A stretch of DNA of 49,263 nucleotides, from assembly GCA_018398765.1 (NCBI GenBank), contig JAHBMJ010003367.1, positions 13,218 through 62,480 on the forward strand, read 5' to 3'. The notes beneath the pieces were generated by a model. It was not told the origin of the DNA and made no database searches. It saw only the letters and a program-made list of their open reading frames with translations. This document shows positions 1 to 11,718 of the stretch, piece by piece. The DNA comes from Chromera velia (Eukaryota; Sar; Chromeraceae). Position 1 is the first letter of the stretch; each line of letters opens with the position of its first letter. The translations under genes and the position numbers were made by a program.

Positions 1-1497
1 GGGGGGGGGGGGGTGGTCTTATGCAGAGGTGGTCCCTCTGGGTGCCGCCGCATTCTAGCATCCATTACATACACGCCGCCGCCTTATGCAACCAGCAAAT
101 TGATAATTTTGAGGGGGGGGGGGGTATGCAACACCGTTGCATCAAGTATTTTGTACGAATCCCCCATGTGTAATTGGTGTCGTCGATTCGTCGCATGGAA
201 GTTTTGCAGGAGTTCGAGCGGTTTAGATATTTTGCAGAGGGGGGTTTTCAACCCTAGTGTGAAAAATGCACATATTGGTGTCTTGAAAAGTAGGTATAAA
301 ATGTGGTGGTTATATTAATTGAGGGGATGCATGAGCACATGTATGCATGTATAATGATATTAAGCTCACCGCCAGGCCTAGGCGCCGGCATAGGTTTGTG
401 CCCTAGAAGCATACACCATAGGGCCAGAAACCTAGGCACCGACCAAAGTCATAAGACACGGAGGCCGGGTCATCTAGACGGAACCTCAATCGATCGCTAA
501 TTAGCTAACGCCAGGCCTAGAGAGGTAAGCGCACTCAAGTAAGGGAAGCGGAGACCCGGAAGAACCGAGGCCGGACATAACACTGAAAGGCGACGTTCTT
601 CTGTTACCGAAAGAAACCCAGAGAAGAAAAATCCCGTCCAGAGACACGACGGGTCGTGTATGCACACTTCAGAAGGAAACTTACGAAAAGCACGATATGA
701 AGGAAACTACAAGAAAAAATATGGATGCAACATAGGCAGAGCGTAAGTAAGAACGGTGCCGGAAAGATCCTGAAATCAGGGCTAAAGTACACCACTCCGC
801 AGCGCATCACGCACCACGCACATTCTTGCTTCGACAAAAGACAGTTAAAGCAATTTGCATACACAAACAATACTCCCAAAGGTAACTTGAATGCATGCAT
901 ATATATGCATGCATCCCTAGCTTTTTATGCAGCTTTATTTTTTCTCCATGGGGCCTTTTTTTAGTCCTCGGCCCTCGGGACACACTTCAAACCATACAGG
1001 GTACTGCCCTCTGAGGTTTTCCCACGCAGGGGCCGGGGGGTTGAGGTCCCAAACAGCAGTTTTTCGTGTGACTCAAGGGATGAGTGCCTTGATTCAATTC
1101 AGGGACGTTCAATTTTAGAATTTATAATCAATAATTTTTCTGTACGTATATATATATATATATATCGAGATACAGATCTGTTTTGCCATGCATATATATA
1201 TATATATATATACATACACATGCATACATATACTTTTTTGTTTCGTTGATTCGAGATCGAGCTATGTACGTGTATAGCCATAGCTTTAACACGGACAGAC
1301 AGCCTGTATTGATATCTGAGCAAGACAGACAAACCTGGTGCCTGAAGGCGACGCTAGGAGAGTGTGTTGTACTTGCAGGGAGTCCATTCTTCTCTTAGAC
1401 TGATTCTTCTGAACGCCTTTGACACTGCAGCCGGAACGTAGAGACGGATCCAGAGGTGTCAGGGGAGAGTGAGTGAGAGGGCGAGCGAGGTCCAAAG
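1..1497. other. 5' flanking region without a recognised gene
   Basis: This stretch opens with a run of G. It contains a second G run near 112-124, two TA microsatellites and AT-rich, direct-repeat-poor sequence. The short open frames on both strands have no recognisable domain, lack plausible splice partners and look like chance. The last 100 bases before the ATG at 1498 presumably hold the 5' UTR and promoter of the calpain gene, but I see no clear TATA box or initiator that I would defend. Confidence 0.6.
1147..1213. repeat. (TA)n microsatellites
   Basis: Two uninterrupted TA runs, at about 1147-1165 and 1193-1213, are separated by a short unique piece. They lie about 300 bp upstream of the calpain start codon. 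Confidence 0.9.
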
Positions 1498-4400
1498 ATG
1501 TCGGTGGATGATCCTCGCAGGGATGTCACCAGGTGGACGGCAGAAATGCTGCCTGAGCTGGCAGAGGAATTAGAAATTGATCTCGGTCCTGTGATTGACT
1601 TCCTCAAGGCAGGGGGGAAGATAGAACCTTTCAATGTCACCTCTGCAACATTCGAGGAAAGAATGCGCTACTATCAGTGGATGGAGGGCGCGTTTTCAAA
1701 AATGGCAGAGGCAGACAGGCGCTTATTTGAGAGTGCCATTATTCGCTGTTCCGTGATGGCACAGCAGGATAAGGACCCAACGTATGAGATTCCTAACTGC
1801 CTGAAGGATGCATTTGACGATTCATCCGCTATTGACGGTTCTTGCCAGAAGCTTCTGAACATGGCAGGTGAAATGGACGAAAAAGATCCTCAGGGGGCGG
1901 TTGCCCTCTTGAAAGAAGCCCTCGGAATGTTGGAAGAGGGAAACCCCCAACACGGAGAAGTCGTAGCAGCAATTCACTACATGATGGGGATGACCCTGTC
2001 CGAAGAAGCCAACAAACCCGATGAAGCCCTTCCCCGCTTCAACAAAGCAATTGAGATCAAAAAGAAACTGGGGGATGCAGATTCGCCCTCCATGATCTAT
2101 CACCTTATCGGCAGAGGGGGTGCATACAGAAAGCAAAGGAAGTACAACGAAGCACTGGAGGACCATGAACGAGCAGAGAAACTCGCCAAAGCACACGGGA
2201 CAAAGAAGCAGAAAGCGAAGGCAGCCATGCACCTTGCTGCTACTTACTGTTGCCTTCGAGAGATGGACAAGGCCCTTGAATTGGCAGAGAGAATTCAAAG
2301 CCTCACCAAGCGCCCCGACGGTCACGTCACCCTCACCAACGCCGAGGCTGCCATTCTTGAGGGCCTTATCATGGTGACCAAACAAGAGTGGGAAGAAGCA
2401 CTTGACTGCTTCAAGCTCGCCTGGCCCGTCGTTGCCCGCAGCTACCCAAAAACCCACAAACGAGTCAAATTTTTGTCCAAACAGGGCAGTGTGGCATACA
2501 AAAAAGTCATGGCGATGAACAAGGACAACCCAGAGCGCAAAGAGGCACCCCCGAAGAAACAACGAAAAGCCCCCCCTCCCCCCCCGAAAAAAGACGAACC
2601 CCCCCCTCCCCCCCCAGAGCCTACGGCAGGGGATCTTCTGAAGGATGCGGCCCGTCTGAAGGGCAAGGGAGACAACAAGGGCGCAATTGAGCTTCTGCTC
2701 AAGGCCTATGAAATGATGGGCAGAGCCGGAGACGAGAGGACGATTGAGTGTGCGATGGCAGTGGACGAATTGTCGAAGCTCTACTTCCAAGAGAACGACG
2801 TGGACCAAGCGTTCAAGTATGGGAGGGAGGCGGCGGAATTGTTGTCTCACGTGTTGGGAGACGATCTCAAGACCGCCGCCGCACATGCGAACGTCTCCTC
2901 GATCGCACGCAAACTCGGTAAGCTCGACGAGTCGGAGGATGCGATGCGGTCTGCCCTCCAGATCATGCGAGCAAAGCTGAAGCCGTCAAGCAAAGAGGTA
3001 CGTGCGTGTGGGTGGGTGTGATTTATTTGTGTGCCCTTTTGATGAGGGGTAAGAACATTTGTTCCTTCCTGGAGGTCAACCTGAAAGACAAAAGTACACA
3101 TGTAATTTTGTTTGAAAGGAGAAGCCAGGCGTGCGTGTGGGTGGGTGGAATTATGAAGTCTGTCTCTGCATGAGCGTGTGGAAATGCCGTGTATATGTGA
3201 GCATCTGTCTGAGAAAGAGAGAGAGAGAGAGAGAGAGACAAGGCATCATCATCTGATTCGCTGTGTGCAAACAAAATATGCGACGCCAGAAAAATCGGCC
3301 GGCCTCGATAGTCATCGATCAATCTCGTTTTCCCTTTCTTCCCTCCGCATCCCTCCTCCGTCTCCGCGTGATCACTGTCTGATTGGCTCTCTGCTCTTTT
3401 TTCCTTTCTGCCGATCTTTGCATCGCATCGCATTGCATTGCAGCTCTACAAGAGAGAGTTGGGCCTCGCTGTTCTTCTGAGCTCGATGGGAAAGAAGGAG
3501 GAGGCAGCCGATCAATTCGACCGGGTCCTCACGATGGCAGAGAAAATATACGGGGATGCACATGCAGAGACTCTCAAAGTGAAGGTGGGTCAGTCAGTCA
3601 GTCAGTCAGTCAGTCAGTCAGTGAGTCAGTCAGTCAGTCAGTCAGTCAGTCAGGACAACACTTGTATCTGAATTGCTTTGCTTTGTTTAATTCTGATCGA
3701 CAAAACTCAAGAGATGCGAACCATATCTGCCTCACAAAGAATCTGACATGCAATTTGAGAGAAGATGCACACACTCCGTCCACTCCTTCATCAACACAGA
3801 ATCAAAAAGCTGATAGAAGCATAGAAGATTGACGCACCTTCCTCCTCTTTCTCTTTTCATTGTACTGTTTTGTTTTTGCATCCTTTCGCGCACCCAGATA
3901 GCGCAGTGAGGCCTCTCTTCTGTCTGGGTGTCTTGAAACACATCTTCCCGACCCCTTTCAATCCCTCCGACCGTTCAGTCACGAAGGAAGTCTTCCTCGC
4001 ATTCATTCACATTCATCTGTTAAACCTTTGACTGACTTCTTCCCCTCATTTGTTTCTTCCTTGGCATGCAGAAACGGCTGTCCGAGCTAAGACCCGAGTC
4101 CAAACACCCCCAGTACATCGTCTGGTACCACAACAGATTCTCCAACATGCGCGTGTGCACGGAGAAGACAGACGAGACCTCTGACGATATGCCCGTGTAC
4201 AAATATATCGAGGGCAGCAAATACAAACTGTTCATCAAAAAATCCATGGGCACATGGAGACTCTGCACTGCCAACGGAGCCTTCTACCAGAAGGCAAATG
4301 GGGACTCCCCCCTTACAGCCGCATGGAAGGATGCAGATGTGTACGTGCCGAAGAAAGCCAACTGGGATGCCCTCTGGCATGACCCCGATTTCCCCCACAG

Positions 4401-7286
4401 CACCGCCAGTCTCGGTCAGAAGATGCCCACCAGTTGGGTTCCTGTACAGCATATCATGAAGGGCGCGCCCCTCTTCGACCAGATAGATCCCTGTGACATG
4501 CAGCAGGGCAGTCTGGGGGATTGTTGGCTGATTGCGGCCATGTCCTCAGTGGCAGAGTTCCCTCAAGCGGTCAGTCAGGGAGGGAGACAGGGGAGAGAGG
4601 GGAACATGGAGGAAGACAGACTGGAGGGTCTTCCGAAGCTAGCCTGCCTCTAGCTTGCTGCATGCACGCACTGATACTGGCAAAAGTACGAGGCTATGCT
4701 GCTGATGTTTTGTTCTCTTTTGCTTCCATCAGATATGTCCTTCCTTCCAGGTCAAAATCTGGATCTGGGGTCCCTTTTGATCGATTGATCGTTTCGCTTT
4801 TCTATCCATTTAATTCTCATAGCAAGGCAGGCAAATTCCGGATTCGCAAGCGCGTCATTTGTTGGTTCAAGTCTTCGAACTTCCTTTGTAGTATTCACTT
4901 ATGACTACTGCTCTCTCTCCGTTCCCTTCCCGTCTTCACTTGTATCTCTTTACAATGGATATGCGAGAGTGCCTCCTCACATGTCTTTCTCTTTCACGGT
5001 GGCATTCACTCACCTCTTTCACGTCATTTTTCGATCCTGTGCATGACTTTCTTTCTTTCTTTCTTTCTTTCTTTCTGTCTTTCTTTCTTTTTTTCTTTCT
5101 TTCTTTCTTTCTTGCTTGCTTGCTTGCTTGCTTTCTTTCTTGCTTGCTTTCTTTCTTTCTTGCTTGCTTGCTTGCTTGCCTGCTTTCTTTCTTTCTTTCT
5201 TTCTTGCTTGCTTGCTTGCCTGCTTTCTTTCTTTCTTTCTTTCTTTCTTGCTTACTTGCCTGCTTTCTTTCTTTCTTTCTTTCGTCCGTTCGTTATTTCT
5301 CTCTGCAGCTCCGGAATGTGTTCACGGTCGGGGATATTCCCTCGAATGGGAAGATTCCTCTGCGGATGTACAACCGCATCAAGGAGGACTGGGTGACGAT
5401 GGAGATTGATTGTTTCATCCCCTGCTCTCCCCAGAAATGGTGGAGGAAGGGGGGGGACCCCCATTTCGTCAAATCGGGAGGAAAGGGGGGGGAGTGCTGG
5501 CCGATGCTGGTCGAAAAGGCATTCGCCAAACTTTCGGGGGGGTATAAGAATCTGGTCGGGGGCAATTCCACAATGGCATGGCACACCCTGATGGGGGGTG
5601 AGCAAGATATGCTGAAGGGGTATATGAAGAACGGGAAGGATTTGAGGGAGTGGACCCTTGTGGTCAAAAATATTCCCCTCGACAGGTGGTCTGGGTCCTA
5701 CACTGCATCGGGGGCCCCCAAAGTCCACAAGAAAGCAGATTTCTGGAAACACCTCCAGCATCTGGACAACAAACGCTGCCTGATGTCTGCGTCTCTCAGC
5801 GGGGGGCACGAGGATGAACTCACGAATGGGCTCGTGACCTCACACGCGTACTCCGTCCTGAAGACCTATGAAGGCAATGGACAGCAGCTTGTTCAGGTAG
5901 GCGGGTGTGTGTGGGGGGGGGGTGGGGGGGTGGTGGTTGAGTGTTTGTTGTGTTTTTATGGGTTTGGGGTTGCCTGTGTGTATTGGGCGGTGTGCGAACA
6001 AGCCTCATGTGATCAGGAAACGAAACGAATGTCGATTCGGTGGCGGTGCAGGTCCAAAACTCATGGGTAAAGGCCATGTGAAGTATCGTGACGTGTTGAT
6101 GAACTGATACAGTAGGTGCACTGACTCACAGATATTATCTACAGTCTTTTGATGCATGCACGCAAGCAGCCTTTGATGGATCGATGGATGGCCCAAGCAC
6201 CGCAATGCAATTATGTTTTGTGACATTTTCACATTGGAACGCAACCATGCAAAGCAAGGAATCAGAGTAATCCTAGTGTAAATCGATCGATCGTCCTTCC
6301 TTCTGCAGGTCCGAAACCCGTGGGGAAATGCGAAGGAGTGGAATGGTGCGTGGTCAGACAAATCGAATAAATGGGCACAGCACCCTGAGGTTGCAAAGGC
6401 AGTCAAATTCTCTGCGAAGGACGATGGGTCCTTCTGGATGCCCTACTCCGATTTTTTTGACCTCTTCGGAACCATCGGGGCCTATCAAGGGTCGATGCCG
6501 GGCGCCAAGGCTTCTGATAATTCCTCAGGAGTATCCAACCGAAACCGCCCCACCCCCGTCACCTTCATGCCCCCCCCTCCCAGCAAAGAAGCCTTAGCCC
6601 TCGAGGAAGAAGATGACACCGAACAATACGGCAAAGTCCTGTGGAGACTTCCCGTCTCCTCCGCAGGGTGTGTGCACGAGCTCCGGATGCATCAGAGCGA
6701 AGACCCGGAGGACGATTTCACCGCCCGCACTTTGATCTTCTCCCTCTCCTTTGACGCAAATCCAAAAGATCTGGAGCCCCATAAATCGACACTAGTCGAG
6801 CTGCTCCTAGGTCAGGATGTGTCCTCAGAGAAGAAGCCTGTAGAAAGAAAGGCGATGGCACTCGATATTGTGGACTCGGTGGTGGGTGCACAGCCAGGTC
6901 AAGAGAAGGTGTTGTCCACAACGGCATACGGAAAGAAGGAGCAAGTGTCGAAAGATGCGGAAGGACACGAAAGACTGCCGGATATGAGGTTGACTGTCCT
7001 GCTCCGAAATGAGCCGCCCGAGCCATACGGCGCAGACGAAGAGGGAGAGGAACCCCTACCCGAAGTCACAGTCGATGACGAGGAGGTGTTCGATGTAGTT
7101 GACGAAATTGAGGGGGAGGATGACATTGATGGCGGGCTGGCTGCCGACATTGGGGCAGATGCAAAGATGAGCTCAGTGGAGAAGGCAGAAAATCAACTCT
7201 CCCTCGGAGCGCGGGCTCCGAAGAAAACCCTGCCGTCAGTCGGCAAGGCGGGGGGAGATTCGAGTTGCTGCTGCACCCTGATGTGA
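1498..7286 (+). CDS. TPR-calpain cysteine protease with CaaX-like C terminus (5 exons)
   Basis: Exons are 1498-2997, 3444-3584, 4072-4569, 5309-5896 and 6309-7286. All four junctions are phase 0 and give 1234 residues. Residues of about 90-545 carry TPR-like helical repeats, interrupted by a Lys/Pro-rich linker at about 343-378. A CysPC (calpain family C2) protease core follows. The triad is intact: C698 in QGSLGDCWLIAA, H892 in SHAYSVL and N912 in VRNPWG. The C-terminal third is acidic and has no EF hands I can see. The protein ends SSCCCTLM: CTLM fits a CaaX prenylation box (Met would favour farnesyltransferase), with two more cysteines upstream that could be palmitoylated. Calpains are intracellular, usually Ca2+-regulated processing proteases; substrates here are unknown. 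The ATG at 1498 is the first in a frame that stays open through the TPR exon. Intron 2 starts with a CAGT array and intron 3 holds a long pyrimidine array. Confidence 0.93.
3588..3653 (+). repeat. (CAGT)n array at the 5' end of calpain intron 2
   Basis: The donor (gtgggt, first base 3585) runs straight into about 16 CAGT units with one GTGA variant. On the sense strand the array has no stop in any frame, so retention of the intron would add a Gln-Ser-Val-Ser repeat. Confidence 0.9.
5045..5284 (+). repeat. (CTTT)n/(CTTG)n pyrimidine-rich array in calpain intron 3
   Basis: About 240 bp alternate between CTTT blocks and CTTG/CCTG blocks and stop only about 25 bp before the acceptor at 5308. The block (CTTG)n then (CCTG) then (CTTT)n recurs three times, so the array has a higher-order structure. 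It supplies a very long polypyrimidine tract. The Phe/Leu-rich open frames here are repeat translation, not genes. Confidence 0.9.
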
Positions 7287-10108
7287 CAAACCGATGAGAT
7301 GCCGAGGGCAGCCGTCAAACCAAATCCCCCCCACCCCACCCCCCGATTGTTTGTTCTTTTCTTTCCTTCAAGCAGGGATAGCAGCGAGGAGAGAACTGGG
7401 AGAGAGCAATCTTTGTGGGTGAAGGTCAAGAGAAAAGAAGACAGACTTCTCTCATCACTTCTCTCCCGCCCTTCTCGTTTCGTTCCTCCATCTCGTCATG
7501 CATTCGTTTACTACGTCGCTTTTTCTTCCTTTTTCCTCTCTTCTTTCGTTCCTTCATTCCTTTCACTACCTCTTTCTCCGTCCTTCCTCTCTTTCATCCC
7601 TCTGCATGCCACCTCATGTGCTTCCCCTAACGTCTCGAGTCATGCTTGTTTGGTAGATGGCTTGAAGTTCCTGCAATAATTCTACAGCGCATACATGTGC
7701 ACATGCTTGCGCGCATGGCCTTCGAAGAGGCATAAATCCTGTGTGCGCCCATTTGAAGGATTTCTTGTTTTCGCTGTCAATCGGTCGATCCCATCCTGTC
7801 AGCAGAGCTCCTCCATCTTATCTGACCTCCGACTGACCGACCGCCCGACCGTGATCGTTGAACGACAGTCTCAATCACCAGACATGTGGCAGTCCGTCTT
7901 GCCACACCCTGCTCCACGTCTTCAAAATTTTATTGCGCATCAACTGAGCTTAAATATACTCTTCCAAGGCTCCGGGTCATGGCAGAGGGGATCTCTTATG
8001 CACTGAACCTTAGACGATCCCTGCTGCGATGACAGTAAACCACAAAGAGTTTTTCAAGTTGAATGAAAAAAACACTGTTATATCAAGTGTGCAAAACCGA
8101 TCAAAACCCGAAAATTTAGCCGATTTGGACGGATCGAAATAAAACGATGCAAAAAATATTTTAAAAAATAAATATGATTCAAGGGTGACTTTTGATTTTA
8201 TTTTGTTATACAAAGCCAATTAACAATACTATTCTATAAATAATATTATTAAATTAACTAACATCTATGAATTACTATAGTATCGTAGTATACATGCACT
8301 AACTTATGTTAAAAGCTTATAATTATTGTTATTACACTGTATATATAATAAGAATCAAAAAAATTCTGACGTCTATGCCAATGTGTGTGATAGAAGAACG
8401 GTTCACACTAGTTACTACTAGTTAACACAAGATGTTTTCTGAACTTAATTGATCAATCAATTACACTGCCAGTGTAAAAAGACAAAAAAAACTATTGATA
8501 GTATTGGCATCAATCTTAATTTTTAACTTTTTTTTTGTAATGATGTAATCATCACAAGCCACTGTTTTTGAGGTATTATAAGAACGTTATTCAACTGTTA
8601 CAGACTTACAGTACACATGTTATAAAGCATGTTCTAAGTGTGGTCGCTAGATAGATTATACGTATTAGATCTTCACAAAAAAAAATTTTATCTAACTAAT
8701 CTAACTAATCTAAACTAATTCATAAAAACCTTATCCCTGGATTTCTTCTAGAACTTACCGGGAAACGCTCTAAGAAACACTGAAGTCTTGGAATTTCTAC
8801 CTTCCGGGAACTCCTTCCCATGGTCAGAAAGACGACTATAGGGTTCACACTGAGCCCCAAAGAGTATAATGTAATCTAAATTTAAATTAATTTTATGTTT
8901 TAGATTTTTTAGACAGATGATTATATTAGATTTAGGGGGGTAAAAATCTAATCTAACACAAAATCGCGATCAATCACAAAATCTATCTAAAGACCATGCC
9001 TATAGAGCATGTTACACATGTTAGGTTGCACAATATTGCACAAAACACAACTCTTGTTTTGTGAATCGATCGATCCATAAAAAAAATAAATTTAAAGAAC
9101 TTGAATATATATTATGATTGCTTACTTCTTTTTTGTTTAATTTATTTTTTTTCAGAGTGTAGGGCCTACTAGAGGGCCTAGCGTGTAGGCGGCTTTGCAT
9201 CAGCGTCTAAATCAGCCTAGAAATCAGCCTTCCATAGCTATGAGTTTTTTGACTGTGAACAATACTTTAACAAGATCAATTGCTAGACTAGTTGTACAAT
9301 TTAGTCTGCTACACTTGGTTGCACTGTGTGCAATACATACATGATCAACAGTCTAGTCAACAGTGAAATTCAACATTTAATATCCTATAGTTAATATCAT
9401 GAAATCACTTATATGCAATGTGTATTTAAGCAACAGTTGTTTGACTAAGGATTAGCTAGGATTGGCATCCCGCGCCCCCTGTCGAAATTACAGTCAAATG
9501 TCTGACATGCGGCTTCTAGAGAATTTAAATTCTGGCCGGCCCGCACAGGTCTGGCCAGTCTCAGTTTAAATTAAGCTTATCATGATGAATCATTGATGAT
9601 AAGCTCCAGATTTCTTCGTTCTTAGTTTTGTTCCGATTCCGTTGTTGCAATCTCTATTAAAAACACCGTCTTACTCTTTGATATACAAAAAAACGGTTAT
9701 ACAAAATATCTAACTCGATTGTTTAATTATACTGATTTAATCTTTCTAAGACTTTTTCTAGGACTTTTTCGATTTCAGTGTCATTTCACGGTCAGGCGGG
9801 ACTAGTTCTTCCTGACGGGCAGCTTAAAAAAGTGGTTCAAAAAAAATTAAGAGCAAAGAAAAAAAAAAAAAGAAAAGAACGAAGAAAGGAAGGAAAAGGC
9901 ACAGCTAGAATGAAAACTAATTTTCTTTAACTAATATTTTTAAAAAATGTACTTTCTCATTTTATGAATATGAAGTCAATATTTTTTGATTTTATTGTAT
10001 TTCTCTTAATATAAATTTTTACAGATCTTTTGAAGCAATTGAAAATATTCCAATGTCTATAATTACTACTATGTATGCAGTATTGCTCTCTACATTCCAT
10101 ACGACCAT
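7287..10108. other. AT-rich convergent intergenic region
   Basis: This is the spacer between the 3' ends of the calpain (+) and phosphodiesterase (-) genes. 7287-7900 is pyrimidine-rich and probably includes the calpain 3' UTR. From about 8010 to 10050 the composition becomes strongly AT-rich, with runs such as repeated TCTAACTAA near 8690-8720. A perfect 10-bp stem (AGCTTATCAT/ATGATAAGCT, 12-nt loop) lies near 9573-9604. I found no ORF with domain similarity and no matched termini that would define a transposon, although the sharp composition change would suit an old insertion. Confidence 0.6.
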
Positions 10109-11342
10109 TCAGTAGACTGTTTGCGGAGTCTTTTGGGAAACTTTCCAGCTTCTTTTCGATTTGTTCACACTTTTGGCAGTGGCAACCGGAAAAACCCTCC
10201 GAGTTGTGGCGGGAAATGTTTTCTTTTTCTGTCTTCTTCCAGCCACAGCCCGATTCGGCGTGTCGGCCAAAGAAGGATCTGGAAGGGCGTTCTTGACACA
10301 TTCTGTCATAGTCTCAAGAGACAGTGAGGTGAGCATGCAGGCCTTCAAAAAGTCGGGAGAGGATGGCTGGGCCTCTTCTCGGTCCACAAAAGTCCTGCAC
10401 AATTGTGAGCGGGGAGAGAGTCGTCAGTGTTTTTAGAAAAGGTGGGGATGCACGGTTTATTTACCCGAATGGTTTTCTAGGCCCTCTAAAAAATTGGGAG
10501 ACCGACGCAACAAGCAGCAGATGCAGGGGACTGCGATAAAAAGCAAAAGCAAGTCCCTGTCTCTCTGAGTATTTCAGACGAGCACACTCTGAGGGAAAAC
10601 GGGTGACAAAGAAGCAACGAACAAAGACGAAAAAGCCAAATTGTAGCGCAGTTAAACGAATCCAATTGTCAAAGAAGAGAAAATCGAGAGGAAGGGCCAG
10701 TGTTTGAAGGAAAAAACGTTGCGTGCTCGTGGGAAGATTGAAGCATGCAGTCAGCAGAGGTGGCACAGTCGACAAACTTCAGGCATGGTTGACTGGTTTC
10801 ATGTGTTTTACTGACCATTCAGAGATTCAACATTCATGTATGCTGACCGACCTATAGTGGCTGGACTGGGATAGAGCCATCTCGATCGCCTTTTGCACCG
10901 ATGCCGCGCTCATATCCGGCGTCTCGTAGGTTCTCTGCACTTCCCCACGATGTGAAATAGATATGCGCAAGCGAACAGCATGGTTCAACTACATCACTGA
11001 AAAAGATTTACAAAAAGAGCGGAAGCAAAATCAGACGGATGCAGCAGTACAAGACGCCCTGTGGGGTCTCTCCAATACGCGGGTGGCTGGTCGTGCGGAT
11101 TCACAAAAGACCTCAGAAAGTCAATTATTCGATTGCTTTCGTTTTTGTTGAAAGCATAGTCTAGCCGTTTGCACATGACTGACTGACTGACTGACTGACT
11201 GACTGACTGACTGACTGGCTGCCTGACTGACTGACTGGCTGGCTGGCTGGCCTGCCTGCCTGCCTGCCTGACTGGCTGACTGACTGACTGACTGACTGAC
11301 TAGCTGACTGGCTGACTGACTGGCTGACTGGCTGGCTGACTG

Positions 11343-11380
<38 letters not shown>

Positions 11381-11687
11381 GGACTGGCGGACTGGCGGAC
11401 TGCCTGACTCACTGACTGACTGACTGGCTGGCTGCCTGCCTGCCTGCCTGACTGACTGACTTACTGACTGACTCACTGACTCACTCACTGACTGACTGAC
11501 TGACTGACTGACTCACTGACTCACTGACTCAGTGACTGACTGGCTGGCTGACTGACTGACTGACTCACTGACTCACTGACTCACTGACTCACTGACTCAC
11601 TGACTCACTGACTGGCTCACTGACTGACTGACTGACTGACTGACTCACTGACTGACTCACTCACTGACTGACTGACTGACTGACTCA

Positions 11688-11718
<31 letters not shown>

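Noticed and set aside
1822..2886. A 354-codon minus-strand frame
   Set aside because: It lies wholly antisense to calpain exon 1, whose TPR-coding frame joins the protease exons in phase.
4840..4880. A tRNA-like GGTTCAAGTC T-arm word
   Set aside because: I could find no matching A box or acceptor stem upstream.
4901..5409. Phe/Leu/Ser/Cys-rich proteins resembling membrane proteins
   Set aside because: They are translations of the CTTT/CTTG array in calpain intron 3.
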